From Durusdinium trenchii (Eukaryota > Sar > Dinophyceae > Suessiales > Symbiodiniaceae): a DNA stretch of 64,000 nucleotides. The stretch lies in assembly GCA_963970005.1 (NCBI GenBank), contig CAXAMN010004002.1:518182-582181 (forward strand), in the 5' to 3' direction. Positions within the stretch are counted from its first letter, which is position 1. Every line of letters starts with the position of its first letter. The notes below the pieces were generated by a model that was not told where the DNA came from, did not search any database, and was given only the letters and a program-made list of their open reading frames with translations. Below are positions 1 to 11,400 of the stretch, piece by piece. The translations under genes and the position numbers were made by a program.

Positions 1-840
1 AGTCACGACTCTATGGAAGACATGTCCCTTTTTCATGCATAGCCCCAGCTATGGACAAAGATACCTGATATCTATAGGATATTATAGGATTAGATGTGCC
101 ACACCCACACTTCGAGACATACGCAGACTGGGCCACACAGCGTTTCAAGTTGCATGGCTCCCCAATCACGCTAGCATCGTAGATCAAAAGGAGTTTGGGA
201 GCAGGTGCATGGTCCAGAACACCCGGAGCAGGTGGTTCTTGGACGGGACATTCATGGTCAGGCGGGTTTGTAAACCATCCTTATCCTTTGGGTGGTGCTG
301 GTATGAAATGGTGTATTAATGTCAATGGGCCACCCGTGCCATAGGTATCTATAATGACTAATGACTCTGATAAGGTTTTTCAGATTCCTCTCCTTCTCGG
401 GCGCTCATGGTATTCTTCCACCGGCCGCTTCCCTGTTTACTGGGCATTTCGGGGTTTGCCAAGGACGAGCGTCGCGTCGGAGGACCGTGTCGGGGAGGCA
501 GGAATGGCCGAGAGGTCGGGCCGGTGAATTGGCGGTTGATTTGGGCGTTCTTGTGGAACGATACAGGTAACTCATGTAACTATAGATGCAACAGCCTATT
601 GCTGCATGTTTTGCCTGCAATTTTTGGGCAGCCAGATGTGTGTATGTGGGGGTCACTATAGCAGCCATCCAAGCTATATTGTATGTATAATATACAAATA
701 TATATATATATACATACATACGTATAATATATATCCCCCAATACTGCACTATATGGCTCCAGCCTCTTGTGTTGCTTAGGTCGGGACCTTTTCGGACCGC
801 CCACCCCAGGGTTTTCCGCTTGGGACCGGAGCATGCGAAG
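1..840. other. no recognised gene; one weak candidate exon
   Basis: I recognise no conserved protein here. A possible exon at 464-566 is bounded by AG|G and |GTAACT. It could be an earlier exon of the TPR-ACP gene downstream, but nothing in its translation confirms this. Positions about 690-730 are an AT-rich TA/CATA microsatellite. Confidence 0.3.
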
Positions 841-3800
841 CTTCAACGGCGCAGGCGCAGGCGTTGAAGCTTTTGTCCGAGCTGCGGAAGTTGGAAGGCG
901 ACCTGGATGCCGCCCTCCAAGCTGCAGAGGAGCCCCAGCCAACGAGATCTCTGGTGAGGGGCGAGTTGGTTTGGGCTCCCCAAAGCGTTGTTTGGTGTGG
1001 AGCCGTGGTTGGTTGAGCTTGCCTGTTTCGCATGTTTAGCAGAGCTGCCCCTATCTCTCTGATTCTCTCTGGAGTTTTCTGCGCGGGTCCAGAGCTTGTG
1101 CACTGTAGATCGAAGTTAAAGCCCAGCTTTTGTTTGGGAGCAGCGGGATGGGTAGTACTCACTTAGAGACTCCTGAACCTCCAACCGATGACATGTAAAT
1201 TCAGGATTCCTGTCACCCCCTGGGCGCGGTTGCTGCTGGTACGTCTCCGACCGGGCCGCCGTGCGGCCGTTGGCCCGTGGCCGCGACGTTGAGGAGTGCT
1301 TGAGCCTGGTGAGGGGCTTGGGGGATCTTCTGTGGGAGGCGGAGCTCTTGCACATCTTGGCCCAGCTGAACCTGGCAGATGGTCATCCAGAGGAAGCAGC
1401 TCAGGCGCCGGTGGCGGAGTGAGACATCGTTCGTGCGGATGGGGGAGATGCTGGACAGAGAGACGTCGTCAGAAGAGAGATCCCCATGCTTTCCCAAAAA
1501 AACGAGGTTCCTGATTTCAACGTGTATTTGCCCGGCCTGTGATCCATGTGGTCTCCGGTCGCTGCAGAACGCCCTGAACGCCCTGGACGGAGCGTCGCTC
1601 GGCTCCATCCTCCCAGCCTGCAGGTCGCTGCCGACGGCTGCCAGCTGTGCCGCACCTCTGGGGACCGACCGAGGCTGGTGCAGCTGCTGCTGCTGGCGGT
1701 GGAGGTCGCCCTGAAGGACGACGGTGATGGTCTCGGACAACGCCGCCAAGTGTTGCGGTGGTCGGGGGAGGCGCTGGCTGTGGCTGGACACCTGGCGAGT
1801 GTGGGAGGAAAAAAGCACGCACAGGTTGGGGAGTGAGGAGGAATGAGGGAATGGGAGATGAAGACAGGTTCAGGACGATTCAAGCATCTCATCACAAGAG
1901 CACCAATTGTTAGGTGAAACTGGAGTTCGCCCCGTGCTTGGTCTTCGGAAGGGTCTTACTTTTGATCATGCCATCCACCTCCTCCAACCCTTGGTTCGGA
2001 GTCTGCCTCCATGTCACACCTGAGGAAAGCTTGGGGATCGAGGTCTGCGGACCCTGGCGCTCTACTGGCGTGCGCAGGTCCTGGGGGTGTTGGGGCGGCC
2101 CGAAGCAGGGCTGAGCTTGGCCAGAGAGGCCCTGGAGCTGTGCATGAAGCTGAAGCACCAGCAAGGCGGGGATCGAGCAGACCGCCCGTGGGGTAACTCG
2201 GGCCGTTTGGGCGCAGTGGGATAGAACAGGTCAATCTGAGAGGCACGTTGAGGTGACATATCAATCATATATAAATTTTCCCTACAACAACGCCCTTAGC
2301 ATTCACTTTGCCAAGTCCATTTGTTGTGATATTGAATTGCCAGTTATATACAATATATATATATATATATACATATATATACACTCATATACATATATAC
2401 ATATCTTACCAATGTGTATATGCATTCATGCACGGCACACATCTTTCTAGAACCTCTTTTCGTGGGGACCCCGACTGGTCCAGTCGCGTGACCCGACGGG
2501 TCCAGTCCTCTTTCCTGCGCGGACCTCAGGGGAGCCACGATGTTGGCTCTTGATTGCTCAGCTCCACCTGGCCAATGGCGCCAAGGATGAAGCGCTTCGG
2601 GCAGCTGAGAGTGCACAAGCGGTGGCCATGCGGATGAGAGACCTGGAGGCGGAGGAGGAGGCGAATCAGTTCATTGATCCCTGGCGCGGAGTTTGATTTG
2701 GTGCAGTCGCATGTGGAGATAAAGGGAGGTTCAGATGAGATTGTGAAGGTCAAGATATGGATCATGAGCTATGAATGAGTCCTACTACTGGTTTCCTTCG
2801 CTCACGAATGCCAAATTTGTAGTATTCTTTTTCTCGACTCGAGTGGCATTTCACTTTGTGGGAGTGTGACTATAAACCCAAATCACCGCTTGCCCGTTGG
2901 GGATCCTTCCGCCAGCAGAGGATTTTGCATGTCGCTACCGGCTCCGCTCCCCCGCCACCAGTGATTTCTGACCTCAGGAGTCCGTTGATCATTCGTTCGA
3001 ATAACCCCCTGTCGGAGTTTTCCCTGTCAGTCCAGGACTCAGCGACCCGGAAGAAGGACGAGCCACCACCGGAGCCCACCGCTGCGCCCGCACCGGCGCC
3101 CGCGGCCGCGCCATCCGCGGCGCCGTCCGCGGCGCCGTCCGAGGGCAGTGCATCAAAGGGGTTAGATCCGGAGCAGCTGGGCAAACAGCTGATGAACATG
3201 GCGGCCAGGCTTGTTTTCAGTCCTTTTAGTTTCTTTTTGGAGGGGTGTGAGGGGTGATTTTGAATGATGAAAGGTTCCAAAGGTCGAAACAGGTGAAGCC
3301 TGCAACCTTTCACAGGACCTATACTTAGCCCGGCCTGGCCTCGCTTCTCTTTTCTGTTCTGTATAGAAGCACGGATCTAGCACCCACCGTACTCCTTGAT
3401 TCAATCCTGTCTATGATCGGTGCGCATATGATTCAGAAGAAATATGGCTCAGTGCGTCCGTCAGACGAACGGAACCGGAGCTGGAGGCGTTTCGCGCAGG
3501 GGAATGACATCACCCTCAGTTCACCCAAAGACTTCTGAGCTTCACCCATCTTCACCCTCCAGTTCTTGGTTTTCGGGGTTCTTGTGTGACCAGGTTTCAC
3601 CCTTGGCAAGCCGGGTCCCACCGCACTTCGTCACCTCCACCGCCGAGGTCAAGGAGTTGACGGCCTCGGCCGAGGAGGTGGAGTTGGACACCGCCTTCGT
3701 GGATGCCGGGATGCTGGGCTTGTTGGACTTGTTGGATTGTAGTTTTCTCATTTTTTTGGCTTGTTGTCCCTGAGCCATGAGTGAACCCATGTGAACCCGT

Positions 3801-4556
3801 GTTTTTTTTTTGCGGTCTGAAAAAACACCACGGACAGCGGTCCGAAGGTGAAACAAAAGAAGGTGAATCCCCGTTCTGAGCTGGTTCTTTTTCCTGGTGA
3901 CTTCAGCAAATCCAAGGATGGATAGCTTGTCAGGGGTCTCTTTGGTCTCCATGCTGAACCGAGACCCTCGTTGCGAAAAGCAGGGGTGAAACCAGGTGGA
4001 AAGGGGGGGCGACTGGAAAAGAACGTGAGGGGTGGAAGGAATTGTTTGGGCCGGGGACGGTGGTGTCCTATTTTCAGCCTACAGGCCTCTTTCAGCCTTT
4101 CAGCCTCCTTTCAATGTCAAAATGAATTGAACAGCGGTTCTTTTTGCCGGCCTTTCATGGCTGGATCTTGGCAAGATGGCCGATTCGTACCACAGATTTT
4201 GCCAGTTTGGTTGGTGAACCCTGGAATCGGTGGGCCGGACCTTCAGCGTCAGACAAGCGGCGCGAGTCGTCTCACTGGGGCACCGTGCAACAATGCGATG
4301 TTCGTGGAACAAAGGCGTGCAGTGCACGACATGCAGTGCACAGTGCTTGGACAGTGATCTTGATGATTTGGAGGGAGTGGTGAAAGAAAGCGAGGCTTCT
4401 TGGGGTCGAAGCGATCGAGGCAGGTTGAGATTCAGAAGATTCATCATGTCCACATTTGCCGAGGATTTTCAGGTGGCCCTGACGCCCTCCGTGGTCTTCG
4501 ACTATCCGACCGTCCGCATGCTGCAGGACTACTTGATCCAAGAAAGCCAAGGATGA
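841..4556 (+). CDS. TPR-repeat protein with C-terminal acyl carrier protein (3' exons)
   Basis: Multi-exon gene; the 5' end is not identified. TPR-like exons: 841-953; about 1314-1404 (ELLHILAQLNLADGHPEEA); about 1622-1797; 2043-2165 (ALYWRAQVLGVLGRPEAGL); and 2530-about 2683 (WLLIAQLHLANGAKDEAL). The 2043 and 2530 exons join in phase through a GC donor. Exon 3036-3208 is an Ala/Pro-rich linker followed by LDPEQLGKQLMNMAA. The ACP is on 3611-3709, 3917-3962 and 4464-4556, joined through two GA donors. The joined domain reads VDAGMDSL...MLNRDFQVAL...VVFDYPTV, with the usual ACP spacing from DSL to FDYP. The phosphopantetheine serine is codon 3924-3926; the stop is TGA 4554-4556. ACPs tether acyl chains for polyketide or fatty-acid synthases, and TPRs mediate protein contacts. 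No ketosynthase is seen, so the partner enzyme is unknown. Early TPR exon edges are approximate. Confidence 0.68.
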
Positions 4557-5363
4557 AAAAGAAGAGTGTTTGTTGGGCATCAGGATGGGTACCATCGGCA
4601 TCCATCGGCAACCACGCAAGATGTTATGGTGGGGTGTGGTACTCTGACCAGTTCTTGCCTCAGTTCGGGGCCTTAGCCACTTTTTGGCAGCTCGTGGCCC
4701 CGTCTTGAGGCAGATCGACAGGCGAGAACCACAAAGAATTTGTTCAGTCTCGAGATCTTTGGGCTTTCTTTAGATTTTTCAGTCTCCGGATCTCCAGATC
4801 TCCAGTTTCAGTCTCCAAAACCACAGACAAATGGTTCAGAACCACAAAGCCAAACTTTTGTTGCTTTCTGAGCGTTCGAGTTGGTCACTCGCACCTTTCA
4901 AGTTGGCAAAGGCTCCGTTCAAGAGCCAAACGAACACCGTTTTTTCCAAAAAAGAGCCACCTCATCCACCAACCCATGTGTTTTTTTCTTTTTTGGAGGG
5001 TTTCTTTTTGGAAAGGACAGGAAGGATGAAGAATCCGTTTCACAGACTTGGCCCCCCTGAGGGCCCGAGGCCAAGTTTCGTGGCGTCACGCGTTGGGTCC
5101 GACAAGTTGGGTTGGGCGCCGCAGGTTCGACGCTCCGTGGCTGGTGTTCTGGCCAAACTCTACCCCCCCGCCGTGTCTGAGAAGTCTGTGGAGTTTCCCA
5201 GGGGTACAGAACTCTGAGAAACGGTGTTTTGGGTGGGTGTTTGACCAAACAATGGCAGAGAGAACTCCACCTGGTGGCGACTTCGTGGCGAACACTCGTT
5301 GGCGTCCTACCGCTCCAAGACCGTGCTCCAAGACGCGGCCGGCTTTTGCCGCTTAAAGCCGCC
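4557..5363. other. intergenic, no recognised gene
   Basis: Nothing convincing on either strand. Positions 4745-4830 contain short repeated words (TCTCCAGATC, CAGTCTC), and 4945-5005 is T-rich with scattered purines. Confidence 0.4.
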
Positions 5364-5660
5364 ATGGCGGAGGCGCTGGCGAAGCAGGTGGAGAAGATCA
5401 GTGGGCTGCTCGGAGCATCAGTGATAGTGATCGTGCAGTCTGACGGACTCACATCACATGGTCTTCTTCTTCCCTTGGAAGACCACTTTCCTCTGATAAA
5501 AGAGGGCGTGGACTTCACTCCCCCCTTCCATGTGATGTGTTTGGAATGTAGTGATGGCCCTTCTCATCCTCCCACACTGAGTCTCACATGGCTGCTGCAG
5601 ACTGCAAGTAGTCAGTGGAGGCTCTCAAACAAGAGATGTTGGGTTTAAAGAGATTGGAAG
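5364..5660 (+). CDS. unassigned coiled-coil-like exons
   Basis: An ATG at 5364 sits in a good context (GCCGCCATGG) directly after an AG that could accept the trans-spliced leader. It opens MAEALAKQVEKISGLLGAS, after which GTGATAG could be a donor. A second stretch near 5615-5660 reads VEALKQEMLGLKRLE and ends before GTTTTG. Both are Leu/Lys/Glu-rich and could form one short coiled coil. I do not recognise the protein and cannot join the two pieces with certainty. Confidence 0.3.
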
Positions 5661-6943
5661 GTTTTGATGGCCTGGTCACTGGTCATTCTCCTGGTGGCAC
5701 GGAGACTCCTTTTCAATCGGGAGTGAAGGCAGGCTCCTGTAGAAGACCCATAATATCCACTGTTAGAGGTTCTAATATACTAATCCTGGAGGAGGCCATC
5801 AGTGTGTGCTCAAAGTTGAAGGTTCATGTTGTTGATGCACAAGCGGGCTCCAGAGAGCATTTGTATGGTCGCCGCAGGACTTGATTATTTAGGCATTTAG
5901 GCGTGTCAACCACGGGGCAGGGTGTTCAGCCCAGACTCAAAGTGAAATCGGTGGATCCTGCAACATCCTGCAACATCCATCTGCTGATGTCTTTCTTCCC
6001 ACCCAGGCGCGGTCTGTCATCCTTACACTTCCTGCAGACCTATGCCGCTCCTGGTCGGCCAGTGATCTTGGAGGACAGGGGTCCCGGCCTTTTGCGGCCG
6101 CTCGCCCGGCAGACGTTCCTGCCGTGGTTCCTGGGTCGAGCCAGAGGGACTGAAGGAGTACGTAAGGCCTCGGGCTGGAGCCATGTTTTCCAGCCGTGAG
6201 ATGTTGGAGTTCGTCTCCTGGGTGGTCCACATCTTGCATATCACGCGAGACAAATGGCACGCGGCTTGGGGACTGAACGTTCGACGTTGGAAGGACAATG
6301 AAAGGGGGGTGCTTCTGATTGGGCCGGTTCATTTTTCAACATGGGTTGTGTCGTGTTTCTCTCACACGGGAGCGGTTTTGCAATCTGATGCTTTATTATA
6401 TAATAAAGGAGTCCACAATATACACTAAAACAGTCAGTCCCGTTCCAGCAGTGTCCTCCAATAAGCCTTGATATTTCCAGGGCCTAGCGGCTTCCTTGCT
6501 AGTTTGTGGAGGAACTGATGTGAGAGCTTCTGAAACATTGCAGCCCGAAGATGATCGAATTTCTCCCATGGATGGCATCCACTTGCACCTTATATAGACC
6601 TTCACCAATACCTCTCCACAGCTCCAAGTTACATGCTGAGAGCGGCCCGGCTTGGGCCAGACCCTTGGGTCCCCATCACAGACGTGCGACACCTTCTTGA
6701 GACGTGCATGGATTTTCATGTATGCCCGTTGGGATAGGGAATTGACAGCCGCCGAGTCTGACTGGGCCCCTTCTTGGATCTGGGCCCCCCCCGCTCTTGG
6801 CCCTTCCCTTGTGCCTCTTTGTTGGTCCAGTCTCAGATTTGTTTGGGCGCCGCACCTGCAGCTACCTTTTTTCGGGCTTTGATGGTGGGAAGGGGCACAG
6901 GCGAACCTCAGCCCCTCATGCGGCTCAACACGGTGCGCCATGG
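5661..6943. other. no recognised gene
   Basis: GC-rich islands near 6040-6180 may be exon fragments, but no frame matches a family I know. A plausible spliced-leader acceptor for the PPR gene (pyrimidine-rich, ending GGTCCAG) lies near 6815-6830. Confidence 0.3.
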
Positions 6944-8398
6944 ATGGCACAGGCGTCAGCACAGGCCGATGTCATTCAGGTGACCAAGCAGCTCTCCGCA
7001 AAGCTCCGAAGAAACCAATGGCGGCAGGCTTTGCAACTCTACCGTGCAGCCTGGCAGGATGGGTTGCAAACCAACTTGGTGACCTTCAACGTATTTCTCA
7101 AGGCTTTAGCATTTGCTTTGGCCTGGGCGAGCTGCTTAAAGCACTTGAGTCAAGCCAGAACTTGTGATCTCATCAGCTTCAATACGGTGGGAAGCTCAGT
7201 GAGCCAATGGCGTATCACACTCCAGCTTCTTGAAACGACCTCCATCCACACCCTTCGCCCAGATGTCTTCAGCCTCAGCTCTGCTTGCAATGCTTGCCGC
7301 CATCAGTGGCACCACAGCTTGCAACTCCTGCGGCAGGCAGAGCTCTGGAGCTGCCCTCCCAACTGCATCCTTTGTGCGGCCGTCACCAGCGCCTGCGAGC
7401 CCACAGGTCGCTGGCATTTGGCCCTCCAGTTGCTGCGGAGAGCGCTGCGGCTCGCGGTCGACGTGGTGAACGTCAACGCGGCGATCAGTGCGCTGGCGGT
7501 GGCCGGGCGCCATGCGGAGGCGCGGCAGTTGTTGGAAGCACTGCCTGCCTCAGAGCTACGCCCCAGCCTGGTCTCCTACAACTCGGCCATCCACGCATGT
7601 GAGCGTCGCGGGGCGTGGCCTCACGCGCTGCGGCTCCTGGGACGCCTTGGGGCCAGTCGGAGGCGTCCGGACGTCATCAGCTACGGGGCGGCGCTCAGCG
7701 CGTGCGAGAAGGGTCGGCAGCCCTTCAAGGCCCTGCGGTTGTTGAGGGAGATGCGGCGGGGGTCGGTTGCACCCAACGAGGTGTGCTGCAGTGCCGCCAT
7801 AAGTGCATGCGAGAAGATCGGTGCTTGGACTAGGGCTTTGAACGTGCTGTTCAGCATGCCTTCAGAGAGACTGCTGGCCAACGTGATCAGTTTCAACGCT
7901 TGCATTAGCGCTTGCGAAAAGGGCAATAGCTGGTTGTGTGCATTCCAGCTTTTTGCAGCAGCTTCCATGAGGGACGAGATCACCTACCGGGCCGCTATAA
8001 CGGCTGCGTGTCAAGAACTGTGCTGGCAGCCTGCCTTGCAGTTGTTGAGACAGATGGAAGATCTCTGCTTGGAGGTTGGTGCTGAGGCCTGCAGTTACCT
8101 GGTAAATGCTTGTGACTCGCACCGGCGAGTGCGGAGTACACAAGCACTCTTGAAGCAACTGGGCCCCTCCGCCATCATTCGATTGAGATCTTTTAGTAAA
8201 AAGGGCAGCCGAAAGCAGGTTTGGAAGGAGTTTGACATATATATATATATATATATACGAAAGCGTGGCGACGTGATTGGTGGCCTGGCAACTCATGTCA
8301 TGTGTCATCTGGATTTGAATGAATCATTGCTCATGGAGCCACTGTCTCCTGCGGTGTGTGGGGTTTCCAAGGAGTCTTCCGCAAGCTCGCTGCGTTGA
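6944..8398 (+). CDS. pentatricopeptide repeat (PPR) protein
   Basis: Intronless open frame. The frame is open further upstream but only from a TTG, so I take the ATG at 6944; a predicted protein is then 484 aa. It is an array of about ten degenerate 35-residue helical pairs with the PPR signature, for example ALSACEKGRQPFKALRLL, AISACEKIGAWTRALNVL and ACISACEKGNSWLCAFQLF. PPR proteins bind RNA one base per repeat and act in chloroplast or mitochondrial RNA processing; dinoflagellates have many. No catalytic C-terminal domain (DYW, SMR) is seen. The last 50 or so codons include a (TA)n tract read as IYIYIYI and run close to the first exon of the next gene (8420), so the true C-terminus may lie near 8235. 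Confidence 0.82.
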   Translation: MAQASAQADVIQVTKQLSAKLRRNQWRQALQLYRAAWQDGLQTNLVTFNVFLKALAFALAWASCLKHLSQARTCDLISFNTVGSSVSQWRITLQLLETTSIHTLRPDVFSLSSACNACRHQWHHSLQLLRQAELWSCPPNCILCAAVTSACEPTGRWHLALQLLRRALRLAVDVVNVNAAISALAVAGRHAEARQLLEALPASELRPSLVSYNSAIHACERRGAWPHALRLLGRLGASRRRPDVISYGAALSACEKGRQPFKALRLLREMRRGSVAPNEVCCSAAISACEKIGAWTRALNVLFSMPSERLLANVISFNACISACEKGNSWLCAFQLFAAASMRDEITYRAAITAACQELCWQPALQLLRQMEDLCLEVGAEACSYLVNACDSHRRVRSTQALLKQLGPSAIIRLRSFSKKGSRKQVWKEFDIYIYIYIRKRGDVIGGLATHVMCHLDLNESLLMEPLSPAVCGVSKESSASSLR

Positions 8399-8419
8399 CC
8401 GCCACGGCTCGTCCGTTAG

Positions 8420-11400
8420 GACGTGGTCCCCTCCTGGCCCTGCTGGACGACTTGGCGTGACGAGCAGGGGGAGCCGAATTTCTCGCAGCTGGTGGCCGAC
8501 TTCAAGGGCTGTGATGGGCCGGTCTCCGATTGCCAGAAGAGGGGCGAGGTGCGGCGCGGGGCCGGGCGCAGGGCCGGTTGAAGGGTGAAGGAAGGTGAAG
8601 GGTGAACTGCAGGGTGCACGTCCTGTGGGCACCGCCCGGGAGTTAGATGAAATTGAAGATGAGAACATGGACATGTGTTCTACATTGTAGAACTGTCGAC
8701 TGTGCCAGTGGTTCGGGGAATCTTGGAGAGGGCTTCCTGGTTTTCATTCTTTTGCTCGATGCCTCTGACCTGCTAGGCGCCAGATGTTTGGGATGTGAGC
8801 AGCTACTTGCTCTGGGCGCAAGAAGAGGACAAAGGCCGGGGCTGGGAGGTAAAAAGGTCCCGGTTTGCCGATGCAACAGCAGCAGCTTGAAGTTGTTGAG
8901 TCCCTTTTTTGTGTTTGCAGGGTGTTGCAGAACTTGAGCAGGTTCTGACCACAAGCAGTTGCTCTACTTGAAGGATTGGCATCTGGTGCAGGCTTGCCGA
9001 GCTGCAGGCAAAGAGGTGCCTAGTCCGTCCGGCGACTCCGAAGCCGCGGCATCCATACCAATTATGTTTCAGTCTGGTTTTTCACTTTTCCGGGGTCTTT
9101 GGTTTTCCTTTCCTAAGCCACTTCCATAAAATAGTTCCTCTGAGGAAAAAACACGACAAGACCACGACACCAGGTGTGACTTGCCAGCTTTGATTGAAGA
9201 ACTGAACATCCAGCCACAAGCCCGTTTTCATTAACACCAGGCAGACCGAAGGATTCTCTTGTCGCAGTTTTTTTTTTTTTTGCGGGCGGTGCTGGAAGAT
9301 AAAAGTGGTTCCGAAATACCGATCGAACACCCTCTGTGGCAGCCGGTGACTGAAGGGCTCATGTTGTCCACCACTTTCAGTCCACAAAAGCACTTCAAAA
9401 CACCACATCAGGTAGAGGCGACCTGGACCCCACCTGCCCAGAGGTTGCTTCTTGCGAACGCCCGGGGGACCGCGGGCCCTGCGGTCGCCCAAACCCCCGG
9501 CGCCCGCGCCGAAACCGTCCGGCTCGATGCCAGGTGCCCTATGAGGCACCGGCATTTCTGGACTCTCCCCTGCACGACTGGTTGAATCTGCACAAAGACA
9601 CCGTGGCACCCGGGAAGGTGGGATTTCAGCGGAGGTGGGTGGGAGAAGCGGTTAAGGTGTTTGCTGTCTGGTACGTCTGGATTTGGGAAGCGGGTTTGGG
9701 TTCCAGATATTGTATAGGGATCAGTATCAGTAATCCCAGGTTTACCCGCAGAATTAGTAGAAGCATTCATGAGAATGCTTGTGAAGGTGAATAGGTGAGT
9801 TGCTGTCTTTGATTTGCACGGACAGCACTCTCAAACCAATTGCCTGTTTGCAACAATTAAAATCTTGTTTTGCTTCAAGTGCCCCGCGTATTTTGCCACT
9901 GTTTTGAAGAGTATATATTTTGCACAGGCAAATGCTTGCACATGCTTGCATCCAGAAATGCCATTATAGCGCTTTCGATGTTCTTTGTTGTTGTCAGGTT
10001 GCCATAAGAGCACAGTTGCACCCCATCCCACCAGCTCAAAAACGGGATGCTTTAGGAAGATTATCGCTTTTGCTATGTGGGCGTGAAGCGTCCTGGCAAA
10101 CAAGAAGGTGGGCGGATGGGAAGAAGAAGGAATCATGCAGCTTTTAAATGCACACACCCACAAATAACACGCATCATATAGTTATGGGACAAATTACTGT
10201 ATGGATATATATATATATATAGAGCAGCAGACAGCTGGTCGTGATTGGATTCTTGAGGACCTGGACTTCGTTTCACTGCCCCGTCCCCATCCGCTGCGAG
10301 CACGGGATGCCTCATCCGATGCCGGTCAAGCGGAGCATGAGCATGGCTAAGCTGAATCAAGGTGGAGCCCAAAGGGTCATCTCTCAACACCTGGTGCCTT
10401 GTGGGAAGACCTCTCATGAAGGGATCGACCAACTTGGAGCCTCAAACTGGGCGGCAACAACTAGTTCGGCCTATGAGTTCGGCCTATCAGTTCCTATTGC
10501 CTCCTCTCAGGAAAGCCGGACAAACATAGGAAGCAACCTTCCCCCTTCCGACCTGAGGGGCGACGACCGACCCTTTCTCGCTTTCGGACCCGAGGGGTAC
10601 GCGGACCCCCCTCCACCACGATGTGCTCTTCTCGCACTCGTGGTCTGATGCCTGGCAGCAGATGGGACCGGTTTGGTGCGCCAACGTAACACCGAACCAA
10701 TTCACCAGGTAGACGCCAAATGGACCGCCCACCCGGGGTCGGGTCCTGATCATGGCCAACCGACCGAGTTGACCTGGCTGTTTGCATGTGACCCATTGAC
10801 ATCCGACATAAATGGCGCACAAGGCATGTGCAACTGCTCCATTATCATTATTTGTTGGTTGTCACCCCTCACCACCAAATTCTGGTACAGAAACTGCACA
10901 AGCCTTGAGAGTAGCCTTGATTGCCTTGGCAGAATCGATGAAGCCATGGTGGGTCACTCATGGTTTGTTTGTCTTTCTGTCAGCTTGTCTGTCTGGCGGC
11001 CCGGTGTGGGTCCCCTAGATGATCTTCACTTGATCCGTGCAGAAATCCACAAAAACATGGCAATATATGGATGATGCGACCCGTGTGGAATTGGAACAGA
11101 CACATCCACCACCAGCGACTGCGCGCAGCCAAGCAGCCGCCCCGCCGGGGACCTGTAGAGCCAAGCAGCTTGGCGCCGAGGCCAACATTTGCGGCATGAA
11201 GCATTGGATCTTCTACCCTCCCGAAGTCTCGGAATTTTTGTTGGATGAGTTCTGACCTCAGAATGTTCTGAGCAAGTCGCACGGACGTTTTTTTATATAA
11301 AAGTTTTTTGAGGAGGCTTTCGCCTTCAGTCGAACCAGATTGCATGGGTCGAGGTTCCATGCCTTTGGCATGGTTCAGGGCTTTCAGGGTGGAGATTCTC

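Noticed and set aside
1213..1818. 201-codon minus-strand frame opposite the TPR exons
   Set aside because: Gln/His/Pro-rich shadow of the + strand coding sequence, no domain.
6797..6943. Upstream extension of the PPR frame
   Set aside because: It starts at a TTG and overlaps a likely spliced-leader acceptor region; the ATG at 6944 is the better start.
8372..8460. Frame GVFRKLAALTATARPLGRG as a frameshifted exon before the JMJD4-like gene
   Set aside because: A different frame starting AG|G at 8420 runs without a break into GEPNFSQL, so no frameshift is needed.
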